Positions 38,113 through 45,414 of a DNA stretch of 64,000 nt are shown here, piece by piece. Source of the stretch: an uncultured Bacteroidales bacterium. Its GTDB lineage: Bacteria; Bacteroidota; Bacteroidia; Bacteroidales; UBA932. The notes under the pieces were generated by a model. The model had not been told where the DNA came from. It saw only the letters and a list, made by a program, of their open reading frames with translations, and ran no database searches. Both the position numbers and the translations under genes were made by a program. Every line of letters begins with the position of its first letter. Positions within the stretch are counted from its first letter, which is position 1. The DNA lies in NCBI GenBank assembly GCA_944326325.1, contig CALVDQ010000006.1, positions 59,702 through 123,701 of the forward strand, given 5' to 3'.

Positions 38113-38478
38113 GAAAAGAGCCCAGGGCTCGCAGTTTATTTTTCTGGAAGAACAAGGAAGGCGAAGTCCGAGTACCGGAGTTTACTCCCGTAAATGAGGA
38201 TACGAGGACAGAAGCCTGACGAAGTTATTACAAAAAAGCAGCCACGGCTCGCAGTTTATTTTTCTGGAAGAACAAGGAAGGCGAGGTCCGAGTACCGGAG
38301 TTTACTTCCGTAAATGAGGATACGAGGACAGAAGCCTGACGCAGTTATTACAAAAAAGCAGCCACGGCTCGCAGTTTATTTTTCTGGAAGAACAAGGAAG
38401 GCGAGGTCCGAGTACCGGAGTTTACTTCCGTAAATGAGGATACGAGGACAGAAGCCTGACGCAGTTATTACAAAAAAG
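38113..38478 (+). repeat. Three tandem copies of a 120-bp intergenic repeat
   Basis: Between cysS and the exonuclease gene the sequence repeats with an exact 120-bp period: GGCTCGCAGTTTATTTTTC starts at about 38126, 38246 and 38366. Copies 2 and 3 look identical over the whole unit. Copy 1 differs at 38165 (a for g), 38187 (c for t) and 38222 (a for c), and diverges at its left edge. Each unit contains a foldable core (38167-38209 in copy 1): GTCC/GGAC, a tandem GA mismatch, GTA/TAC, CC/GG and TTTAC/GTAAA closing a four-base loop. One of the three differences is in the loop and two are outside the stem. The array fills the 380-bp gap and ends 13 bp before the next start codon. No known family is recognized. 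Confidence 0.9.
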
Positions 38479-38491
38479 AAACAAGAGAACT

Positions 38492-39247
38492 ATGAAGTTT
38501 ATATCATGGAATGTAAATGGCCTCCGCGCCTGCGCCACCAAAGGCTTCGCCGACACATTCAAATCACTTGACGCGGATTTTTTCGCCCTGCAGGAGACAA
38601 AAATGCAGGCCGGACAGATGGATATCGGGTTTGAAGGCTACAGGTCCTACTGGAACTATGCCGAAAAGAAAGGTTATTCAGGGACAGCAGTATTCACAAG
38701 ACATACCCCGTCAGCCGTGACATACGGGATAGGGATAGACGAGCACGATCATGAAGGCCGGGTCATAACTATGGAAATGGAGGACTTTTATTTCGTGACG
38801 GTATATGTGCCGAATTCTCAGGATGAACTTGCGAGACTCGGCTACAGGATGAGATGGGAGGATGATTTCAGGGCATATCTACTGAAACTCGACGCACGGA
38901 AACCTGTTATAGTCTGCGGAGACCTCAACGTAGCCCACAAGGAGATCGACCTGAAGAATCCGAAGACAAACAGGAGGAACGCCGGATTCACGGATGAGGA
39001 AAGGGAAAAATTCTCGGCACTTCTGGACAGCGGCTTCACCGACACTTTCCGGTATTTCTACCCGGACATGGAGAACATATATTCCTGGTGGTCCTACCGC
39101 TTCAAGGCAAGGGAAAAGAATGCAGGCTGGCGCATAGACTATTTTCTCACCTCGAAAAGGCTGGACAGCAGGCTCGTCTCGGCAGGGATACACACGGAAA
39201 TCACCGGCTCCGACCACTGCCCGGTGGAAGTCGATATCGACATATAG
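38492..39247 (+). CDS. xth: Exodeoxyribonuclease III (AP endonuclease family)
   Basis: This 251-residue Mg-dependent nuclease repairs abasic sites and removes 3' blocks. It has the full exonuclease III signature set: KFISWNVNGLRA, FALQETKMQ (metal-binding Glu), YSGTAVFTR, VTVYVPNSQ, VIVCGDLNVAHKEIDLKNPKTNRRNAGFTDEER (Asp and Asn), YSWWSYRFKAREKNAGWRIDYFL and ITGSDHCPVEVDI (catalytic His). The closest group is ExoA-like AP endonucleases. The start is an ATG at 38492, immediately after the repeat array, and its upstream region is the array's terminal copy. It converges with the MATE gene; the 28-bp gap between the stops carries a run of ten C. Confidence 0.95.
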   Translation: MKFISWNVNGLRACATKGFADTFKSLDADFFALQETKMQAGQMDIGFEGYRSYWNYAEKKGYSGTAVFTRHTPSAVTYGIGIDEHDHEGRVITMEMEDFYFVTVYVPNSQDELARLGYRMRWEDDFRAYLLKLDARKPVIVCGDLNVAHKEIDLKNPKTNRRNAGFTDEEREKFSALLDSGFTDTFRYFYPDMENIYSWWSYRFKAREKNAGWRIDYFLTSKRLDSRLVSAGIHTEITGSDHCPVEVDIDI

Positions 39248-39275
39248 GTGTTCTCCCCCCCCCCGGAATCCCGGT

Positions 39276-40622
39276 CTATATGACCCTCCCCTTCCAGCGT
39301 CCGCTCAGGAGGTATCCTCCGCACAGAAGCATCATCGCACAGCCATAGACATGCTCGGCTGTCCAGCATACGGCCACATCGGCCTGGATGACATGGATGA
39401 TGAACCAGCAGTAAAGCATATAGACCATCAGGGCCGTAAATTCAAGCAGGAAAGCCGTGCGGGTATTGCCTGTACCGGAAACGGCCTGGAAAAAGATATT
39501 GGCCGGGACTGTCAGAAGATAGGCGGAACACATGACCCGGAGCGAAGGTACCGAAGCCCCGACAAGGTCGGGGATATTGGTGTATATCCGTATCACTGTC
39601 TCAGGGAAAAGGGCTATCAGCAAGGCTATGACGGCCACTGCACCGTAGCTGAGCTTGAGTATCCGTATGACAAGCCCCCTGACAGAATTCTGATGTCCGT
39701 TGCCTATTATGTTGCTTACAAGGGAACTGCAGGTAGATGCGAATGCCATAAGCACCATCCAGATAAGGCCCGAGACATTCCTGATGATGTTCGATATTGC
39801 CAGAGACCTCTCCCCGAGATGCTCGATGAAAAGGAAGAAAATGAACCATGTGGAGATGGAAATGGCATTCTGGACCATTGTCCATACCGAAACCGAGAGT
39901 ATGTCCTTCAGTTTCCTGAAACGGAACCCGCCGAACCTGTCAAGCCCGTATTTCCTGCAGTCGGTCCTTGTCAGGGTGTAGACTATGAAGAACACCAGGG
40001 AGACGAGTTCGGCAAGAGTCGACCCGATTGCCGCTCCGGCTATGCCGAGCGCAGGTATCCCGAATTTCCCGAAGACGAAGATCCAGTTGAACACTACGTT
40101 TGAGAGCACCATTGTTATGGAGTTGAACGTGAGCGTCCTTGTCTGGGTGGTTCCGACGTAGAAAGCCCGGAACATTACCGTGACATAGGCGAAGAAGAGC
40201 CCGGGAAGCCTCCATTTCACATAACTCAGGGCTGCACCGGCAATGGCATCGGAAGACACCAGCCGTCCCATCAGCCATGGCGAGATGATCTCTGTCAGTA
40301 TCACCATCAGGGCGGCGAGCCCCAGCAGGAAACACACCCCGTGATAGAACACGTTGCCGGTTTCCGTATAATTGCCCTCGCCGTTCCTCCGGGCAATGAT
40401 GATCTGGGAACCTATGCTGAAACCGAAGCCGATCATGAAGATCACCATATAATATATGCCGGCTATGGCCGAAGCCCCCAGTTCCACTTCCCCGACCCTG
40501 CCCATGAAGGCTGTGTCGGTCATGCCTATCATCTGTTCCATCACAAGGCTTATGAGGATAGGATAGGCAACGTTCCAGATTTGTCTGTAGGAATATGTTG
40601 GTGCTGTCCGCGTATTTGTCAT
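39276..40622 (-). CDS. MATE family multidrug/solute exporter
   Basis: This inner-membrane antiporter of about 448 residues has some 12 predicted membrane helices. It carries the MATE-type N-terminus IWNVAYPILISLVMEQMIGMTDTAFMGRVGEVELGASAIAG, IGSQIIIARRNGEGN, VMFRAFYVGTTQTRT and, in the second half, QNAISISTWFIFFLFIEHLGE and PANIFFQAVSGTGNTR. The substrate is unknown; the family exports cationic drugs or metabolites using Na+ or H+. The ATG at 40620-40622 is preferred over a TTG two codons upstream. It is the last gene of rpiB-truB-MATE, 43 bp after truB. Confidence 0.92.
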   Translation of the reverse strand: MTNTRTAPTYSYRQIWNVAYPILISLVMEQMIGMTDTAFMGRVGEVELGASAIAGIYYMVIFMIGFGFSIGSQIIIARRNGEGNYTETGNVFYHGVCFLLGLAALMVILTEIISPWLMGRLVSSDAIAGAALSYVKWRLPGLFFAYVTVMFRAFYVGTTQTRTLTFNSITMVLSNVVFNWIFVFGKFGIPALGIAGAAIGSTLAELVSLVFFIVYTLTRTDCRKYGLDRFGGFRFRKLKDILSVSVWTMVQNAISISTWFIFFLFIEHLGERSLAISNIIRNVSGLIWMVLMAFASTCSSLVSNIIGNGHQNSVRGLVIRILKLSYGAVAVIALLIALFPETVIRIYTNIPDLVGASVPSLRVMCSAYLLTVPANIFFQAVSGTGNTRTAFLLEFTALMVYMLYCWFIIHVIQADVAVCWTAEHVYGCAMMLLCGGYLLSGRWKGRVI

Positions 40623-40665
40623 ATTCAAAGGTCAGGAAATGTCATCTGACAATGCCGGAGCAAAG

Positions 40666-41658
40666 TCAGTTTAAAGAAAGGATTGAAAGAATCTCGTCCA
40701 TGGAAAGTGCGTCCGCCACACTGAAATCCCCGCTTCTGCTGCGCTGAAGGGAATCCAGGAACGCCCCGCTGCCCACGGCTTCCCCGAGGTCTCTGGCAAA
40801 CGCACGGACATATGTCCCCTTGCTGCAGGTTATCCGCACCACGGCCCGGGTAAAACCGGGATCCGGATTTTCCGAAACGTTTATCCTTGAAGACGCATTC
40901 CGCCCGCCTGGTCCAGGACCGCCATCAGCAGCGGGTACATCTTCTCCGACAGCGCCGGCACAGTCCGGTCCCGGGAAGCAAGGATCCTTTACACAGACTC
41001 CGTCCCCGGGGACAAAAGAAAGCAGTTCTGCCGAATCTATACATATCCTGGATGTCCTGATAAGTCCGGAAGCCGTTTCGTCAAGGCTTGCGGCTCCTCC
41101 CTCCTTCATCATCCTGCGCGCAATCTCATAGGCCCGGACCCCGTCCACGGACTTGGCCGAAAAAAGAGGCGCGACCTGGTCCTGCTCGCCGATAAATCCG
41201 GCCAGGGCATCCCGGAGCATATTTTCCGTGATATGGCCGTGAGGGAACAGCCGGTCGATATCCTTCTCCCTGTCATAAGACGGAGTCGTGGCCCCGAAAG
41301 TGATGCCGGCAACATATTCCTTGTCATGAGACTGCAGGGTTTCAGCCAGTTTCGTAGCTTTCCCGACACAGACAAGCAACACCCCGGTCGCAAGCGGATC
41401 GAGTGTCCCGGCATGGCCGACCTTCAGGTTCTTCTTGTGGAAATAGCGTGCGGCAGTGAACTTTATCTTACGGATGACATCAGCTGAAGTCCATCTGTAT
41501 GGCTTGTCAACAGGTATGACGAGTCCGTCCGGATACTCCCCGATATCCTGACAAAGCACGGTACCCCGTTTCACGGTCAGCGGATGCAGCCCGGCCGGTT
41601 TCAAACTCATGATGTCCATACCTGATCGTATTCTGACTGTCCTGCCATGCTCACTCAT
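40666..41658 (-). CDS. truB: tRNA pseudouridine-55 synthase, with an unusual internal insertion
   Basis: TruB makes pseudouridine 55 in the T loop of tRNAs. Hallmarks are GLVIPVDKPYRWTSADVI, KVGHAGTLDPLATGVLLVCVGKATKL (catalytic Asp), YVAGITFGATTPSYDREKD, GFIGEQDQVAPLFSAKSVDGVRAYEIAR and CSKGTYVRAFARDLGE. Between ELLSFVPGD and VVRITCSKGTY there are about 50 extra Gly/Pro-rich residues (PGPDCAGAVGEDVPAADGG and following) where TruB normally has a short turn. The N-terminus is also longer than usual. The ATG at 41656-41658 overlaps the rpiB stop by 8 bp and is preferred; an ATG at 41740-41742 would overlap rpiB by 92 bp, and one at 41617-41619 would give a shorter form. Confidence 0.93.
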   Translation of the reverse strand: MSEHGRTVRIRSGMDIMSLKPAGLHPLTVKRGTVLCQDIGEYPDGLVIPVDKPYRWTSADVIRKIKFTAARYFHKKNLKVGHAGTLDPLATGVLLVCVGKATKLAETLQSHDKEYVAGITFGATTPSYDREKDIDRLFPHGHITENMLRDALAGFIGEQDQVAPLFSAKSVDGVRAYEIARRMMKEGGAASLDETASGLIRTSRICIDSAELLSFVPGDGVCVKDPCFPGPDCAGAVGEDVPAADGGPGPGGRNASSRINVSENPDPGFTRAVVRITCSKGTYVRAFARDLGEAVGSGAFLDSLQRSRSGDFSVADALSMDEILSILSLN

Positions 41659-42103
41659 TTTCCCCGACGGCAGGCTGAAGAGGGATCTTGCCGATCCTGC
41701 GCTGATGCCTTCCGCCCTCAAAAGCGGTATCCAGCCAGACATCCGTAATCTTCAAGGCCTCGTCAAGAGAGATGAACCTCGCCGGCATCACCAGGATGTT
41801 GGCATCGTTATGCTTTTTCACCAGTTCCCCCACACCGGTGTTCCAGGCAAGCCCGGCACGGATTCCCTGATGCTTGTTCAGGGTCATGGCCATTCCGTTC
41901 CCGGTACCGCAAAGGGCGATCCCCTTGTCTACGGCACCGGTCTCCACAGCCTCAGCCAATGGATGCGCCACATCGGGATAATCCATGCTCTCGGTAGAAT
42001 ATGTCCCGAAATCGACCGTTTCATAGCCTTTTCCTTCGAGATAGCCTATAAGGCTGGCCTTGTAGGCAAAGCCTGCGTGATCACTGCAAAGTCCTATTTT
42101 CAT
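41651..42103 (-). CDS. rpiB: Ribose-5-phosphate isomerase B
   Basis: RpiB interconverts ribose 5-phosphate and ribulose 5-phosphate in the pentose phosphate pathway. The 150-residue length matches. Motifs are KIGLCSDHAGFAYKASLIGYLEGKGYETVDFGTYSTESMDYPDVAHPLAEAV, GIALCGTGNGMAMTLNKHQGIRAGLAW (active-site Cys) and NDANILVMPARFISLDEAL near the end. It starts at the ATG 42101-42103 with a -7 box 30 bp upstream (42133-42140), and overlaps truB, so rpiB-truB-MATE should be one transcript. Confidence 0.96.
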   Translation of the reverse strand: MKIGLCSDHAGFAYKASLIGYLEGKGYETVDFGTYSTESMDYPDVAHPLAEAVETGAVDKGIALCGTGNGMAMTLNKHQGIRAGLAWNTGVGELVKKHNDANILVMPARFISLDEALKITDVWLDTAFEGGRHQRRIGKIPLQPAVGENE

Positions 42104-42132
42104 AACAGAGAATGAAAGTTAATAATTCCGGT

Positions 42133-42140
42133 CAAAGATA
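42133..42140 (-). promoter_or_regulatory. Predicted -7 box for rpiB-truB-MATE
   Basis: The minus strand reads TATCTTTG, matching TAnnTTTG, 29 bp before the rpiB ATG and just downstream of the terminator of the preceding lipoprotein gene. No -33 box was identified. Confidence 0.5.
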
Positions 42141-42172
42141 GGCAGACTGTACATTCAAAACAAGATCCGACG

Positions 42173-42211
42173 AAAAAAGGGTGAACCGAAAACGTTTCTT
42201 GTCCACCCTTT
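42173..42211 (-). terminator. Intrinsic terminator of the small lipoprotein gene
   Basis: On the minus strand AAAGGGTG (42204-42211) pairs with CACCCTTT (42176-42183) around a 20-base loop, and the transcript continues into a run of six T (42173-42178 on the complementary strand). It lies about 30 bp after the stop of the gene at 42240-42749 and before the rpiB promoter, so it separates the two units. Confidence 0.7.
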
Positions 42212-42239
42212 CTGTTTCAGCACAACCGGTTTCCCGGAA

Positions 42240-42749
42240 CTATTCGGCTGCGACCCTGTCGCCTTCAAAAGTGACATTGACCGTCATTACCAAAACAGCA
42301 ATATCAAGCTTCAGGGACAACTTTCCATTTGTCACAGTACCCTCTGCAGTAACGCTGCAGTCCAACATGGTCCCGTTTCCCAGGACATCCAGGCTGAGTG
42401 TCTGAGGTTCTGACGTAGCAAATGAATAAGTACCGTTACTTTCCGATACAGGCAGGCCGCTCAGCTTTATGGTTCCGAGCTCTATGCCGGAAAATGCGAA
42501 ATCAGTCACTGCGAGATCTATTGCATCCGTAGAATTCTCTGCCATGGAAATCGTGATGCTCTGGTCCTGGGTTGCCGGTTTCTGTCCGGTTACGGAGACT
42601 TCAAGTGTCCCGTCATAGTTTCCGACGACATTCTGCTCTATGGAACCTGTCGCGGTATCGGTCCCGTTGCCGCCGTCATCTTTCGAACAGGCTACGGTAA
42701 AGGCAATTGCCGCGCATGCTGCGCTGGCCATTAAAAACAAACGTCTCAT
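42240..42749 (-). CDS. Calycin-like beta-barrel lipoprotein
   Basis: This 169-residue lipoprotein (lipobox TVAC21, then SKDDGGNG) resembles the calycin-like domain family of Bacteroidetes: VVGNYDGTLEVSVTGQ, TISMAENSTDAIDLAVTDFAFSGIELGTIKLSGLPV, GTYSFATSE, and alternating strands to the end. Function unknown. It is monocistronic, with a -7 box at 42798-42805 and its own terminator at 42173-42211. Confidence 0.68.
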   Translation of the reverse strand: MRRLFLMASAACAAIAFTVACSKDDGGNGTDTATGSIEQNVVGNYDGTLEVSVTGQKPATQDQSITISMAENSTDAIDLAVTDFAFSGIELGTIKLSGLPVSESNGTYSFATSEPQTLSLDVLGNGTMLDCSVTAEGTVTNGKLSLKLDIAVLVMTVNVTFEGDRVAAE

Positions 42750-42797
42750 AAATATAATCTTTAATGATGATAGTCCTTCCGGTTAAAAATCCGGCCG

Positions 42798-42805
42798 CAA
42801 AATTA
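42798..42805 (-). promoter_or_regulatory. Predicted -7 box for the calycin-like lipoprotein gene
   Basis: The minus strand reads TAATTTTG, matching TAnnTTTG, 48 bp before the ATG at 42749 and 70 bp after the stop of the YgjP-like gene. Confidence 0.45.
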
Positions 42806-42875
42806 ACATTTATTTTCAGAAACTTCCTAAAATTCAGAAAAATTAACTGGAAAAACATACCCGGAGAGACGTATT

Positions 42876-43745
42876 CTATATCAGGCCGTACCCTTTCATC
42901 CCGCGTTCCAGTGTCCGTGACACCGGCATGGCAGCCCTGCTTGCATTTACGGCGGCGACCACCGTCTTCATGTACGGATCCCCTGCCCCTGCCAGCCGTA
43001 TGACATTGTCCGTACAGAGTTTTTCGAGCAGCGCATGGAATCCCGTCCCGTGGTCCCTGTACCTGAGATGACAGAGTTCATGCAGGACCACATAGTCACA
43101 CAACACTTCGGGGAGGCGAACAAGATTGAGGTTCAGGTTGATATTTCCCCGGGATGAACAACTGCCCCAATTTGAGGAATTATGCTTTACTGTGACTTTG
43201 CCTGCGGTAAAGCCGAACCGGTCTGCAAAAAAGGCGGTTTTCTGCGGCAGGACAAGTTTCGCCTCCTTGCGCAATATCTCCACAAGCACGTCCCGCAACA
43301 GTCCGTCCAGGGCCGGGCTCCCGTCAGCGGGCCACTGCACAGGGAAGTACATCTCTTTCCTGAAAAGAGGTTTTTCAAGGGAAAGCCATGTCCGTCCGGT
43401 CTGTCTCACGTCTTCAAGAGGAGTCACATGGAGTCCGCGGTCTCCCCGCACGAATACAATCTCCGACATCAGGGTCCTGACAACCGACCCGTCCCCGAGA
43501 GGAGGAAGGACCTTCCCGTCCCTCTTTGCCGCCTCGGTCTTCGCCCGTTGTCTGGCGATGACGGCCATCACCCAATCCCGTTTGAGGATAAAAAACCTGA
43601 GGCCCTCGTCATAAGACGAGGACCCCGGGATAATCACTTTCACACCGTCTGCAGGATGGACCTTTATCGAGATCCTCCTGCTCGCGGCGCTTTTCGACAA
43701 TATGATTGCCCCGATATCGGGGTCGTTATAGATCTTTTCCTGCAT
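42876..43745 (-). CDS. YgjP-like (DUF45) zinc metallopeptidase-domain protein
   Basis: This 289-residue protein has a C-terminal DUF45/YgjP/WLM-type metallopeptidase domain: SNWGSCSSRGNINLNLNLVRLPEVLCDYVVLHELCHLRYRDHGTGFHALLEKL, where HELCH is the HExxH motif and the His of HGTGFH the probable third zinc ligand. The N-terminal half (about 1-150) has strands typical of the family (AASRRISIKVHPADGVKVIIP). The biological substrate is unknown. It follows ilvC by 4 bp, so it should be part of the ilv operon although no role in amino acid synthesis is apparent. The start is an ATG at 43743-43745. Confidence 0.83.
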   Translation of the reverse strand: MQEKIYNDPDIGAIILSKSAASRRISIKVHPADGVKVIIPGSSSYDEGLRFFILKRDWVMAVIARQRAKTEAAKRDGKVLPPLGDGSVVRTLMSEIVFVRGDRGLHVTPLEDVRQTGRTWLSLEKPLFRKEMYFPVQWPADGSPALDGLLRDVLVEILRKEAKLVLPQKTAFFADRFGFTAGKVTVKHNSSNWGSCSSRGNINLNLNLVRLPEVLCDYVVLHELCHLRYRDHGTGFHALLEKLCTDNVIRLAGAGDPYMKTVVAAVNASRAAMPVSRTLERGMKGYGLI

Positions 43746-43749
43746 TATG

Positions 43750-44799
43750 CTATCTGCTCCTTTCCGGACGCAGGGACCTTACCGTCTCCCCGGCACGCCA
43801 GATCTCGCTGTCGTGGAGTTCTTTCAGCTCGGCATTCAGTTTCTCGCGATAGTCCGGCCTGCTGTTGGAATCGATCGATATCTGGGCCTCGTTCCCGCTC
43901 TTGACACTCTCGTACAGATCCTTGAACACCGGCAGGGTCGCGTCACGGAACTTCTTCCACCAGTCGAGCGCACCGCGCTGCGCGGTAGTAGAGCAGTTCG
44001 CGTACATCCAGTCCATACCGTTCTCCGCGATGAGAGGCATCAGGCTCTGGCTCAGTTCTTCAACGGTCTCGTTGAATGCCTCGGAAGGAGTGTGTCCGTT
44101 CTCCCTGAGCACCTGGTACTGGGCGGCGAAGATGCCCTGGATGGCACCCATGAGTGTTCCGCGCTCACCTGTCAGGTCAGAATAGACCTCGCGTTTGAAA
44201 GTTGTCTCGAACAGGTATCCTGAGCCGACCCCGACTCCGAGTGCGATGACCCTCTCGTATGCCTTGCCTGTAGCGTCCTGATAGATGGCATAAGAGGAAT
44301 TGATCCCCTTGCCCTGCAGGAAAAGGCGGCGGAGCGATGTGCCGGACCCCTTCGGAGCGACCAGGATGACGTCCACGTCGGCAGGAGGCACGATGCCGGT
44401 CTTGTCATTGTATGTGATACCGAAACCATGTGAAAAATAGAGGGCCTTTCCAGGAGTGAGATGCTTTTTCACGGAAGGCCATACGGCGATCTGTCCGGCA
44501 TCCGAAAGCAGGTACTCTATGATGGTGGCCTTTTCGCATGCCTCCTCTATCTCGAAAAGCGTCTCTCCCGGCACCCAGCCGTCCTCGACAGCCTTGTCCC
44601 AGGTAGCCGAGCCTTTCCTCTGGCCGACTATCACATTGAAACCGTTGTCCTTCAGGTTCAGGGACTGCCCCGGTCCCTGGACTCCGTAGCCGAGCACCGC
44701 GATGGTCTCGTCCTTCAATACCTCACGTGCTTTTTCAAGCGGAAACTCTGAGCGGGTCACCACATTCTCGTCGACACCGCCGAAATTCATTATTGCCAT
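43750..44799 (-). CDS. ilvC: Ketol-acid reductoisomerase
   Basis: IlvC converts acetolactate and acetohydroxybutyrate into dihydroxy acids for valine and isoleucine. The class I length (about 349 residues) fits. It has the Rossmann NADPH site VLGYGVQGPGQSLNLKDNGFNVIVGQRKGSATWDKA, HGFGITYNDKTGIVPPADVDVILVAPKGSG, and the knotted domain with SDLTGERGTLMGAIQGIFAAQYQVLRENGHTPSEAFNETVEELSQSLMPLI. I chose the ATG at 44797-44799 (MAIMNFGG). A second ATG at 44790 is also possible, and an in-frame upstream codon at 44826 is not needed. It lies 41 bp after ilvN. Confidence 0.97.
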   Translation of the reverse strand: MAIMNFGGVDENVVTRSEFPLEKAREVLKDETIAVLGYGVQGPGQSLNLKDNGFNVIVGQRKGSATWDKAVEDGWVPGETLFEIEEACEKATIIEYLLSDAGQIAVWPSVKKHLTPGKALYFSHGFGITYNDKTGIVPPADVDVILVAPKGSGTSLRRLFLQGKGINSSYAIYQDATGKAYERVIALGVGVGSGYLFETTFKREVYSDLTGERGTLMGAIQGIFAAQYQVLRENGHTPSEAFNETVEELSQSLMPLIAENGMDWMYANCSTTAQRGALDWWKKFRDATLPVFKDLYESVKSGNEAQISIDSNSRPDYREKLNAELKELHDSEIWRAGETVRSLRPERSR

Positions 44800-44840
44800 A
44801 ATTCGTTTTATTTTTTTTTGCGGCATGGCCGCGTTAACAA

Positions 44841-45401
44841 TTATTGTGCTGTCCTGTATCCGTACCTGTCCCGCCTCCTGGCAAGCAGGTCGTTCACTTT
44901 CTCCAGCGGAGATGCAGTTACCGCCACCTTGCCGGAACGGACGAACTGCCTCACGCAGCCTATCCTGTCCAGTTCCCCGTAAAGAGAATCGATGGCCTCG
45001 CTCGACCCGGCAAGCTCCACCACGAGGAATTCCGGAGTGACTTCCACGATATGCGTATTGTAGCCCCTCAGAAGCCGGCTCGTATCCTCCCAGTTCTGGA
45101 ATTCGCTGGCCGATATCTTGAACATCGCGATCTCGCTCTGGAAAATCTCGTCGTCAGTGTAGCACGCAGCGTTTATCACATCCAGCTTCTTGTTTATCTG
45201 CTTGAGTATCTTGTCGATATTCCTGGCCGTAGTCTTGCAGCTTATCGTGAACTTATGTACGTTCTTCATGGATGAAGCCGACACGTTCAGGCTTTCGATG
45301 TTGACCTGAAGACGGGTGAACACGGTCGCCACCTGGTTAAGGATTCCCGAGAAATTCTCGGAATGTACTATTATCGTATATAAAGTAGTGTTTTCTTCCA
45401 T
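44841..45401 (-). CDS. ilvN: Acetolactate synthase small (regulatory) subunit
   Basis: This 186-residue subunit stimulates the catalytic subunit and should bring valine feedback. The N-terminal ACT domain reads YTIIVHSENFSGILNQVATVFTRLQVNIESLNV. The C-terminal part (EIAMFKIS, VEVTPEFLVVELAGSSEAIDSLYGELDRIG, VRQFVRSGKVAV) matches the small-subunit C-terminal domain. It is 13 bp after ilvB in the usual ilvB-ilvN-ilvC order. The symbol ilvH would serve equally. Confidence 0.93.
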   Translation of the reverse strand: MEENTTLYTIIVHSENFSGILNQVATVFTRLQVNIESLNVSASSMKNVHKFTISCKTTARNIDKILKQINKKLDVINAACYTDDEIFQSEIAMFKISASEFQNWEDTSRLLRGYNTHIVEVTPEFLVVELAGSSEAIDSLYGELDRIGCVRQFVRSGKVAVTASPLEKVNDLLARRRDRYGYRTAQ

Positions 45402-45414
45402 AGCAAAAGTCCTC

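Noticed and set aside
38113..38478. Tandem repeats considered as a CRISPR array
   Set aside because: The whole 120-bp unit repeats without unique spacers, and no cas genes are nearby.
39255..39264. Run of ten C between the exonuclease III and MATE genes as a phase-variation tract
   Set aside because: It lies between two stop codons, so slippage would not change either protein or a promoter. It might be a weak strand-asymmetry signal only.
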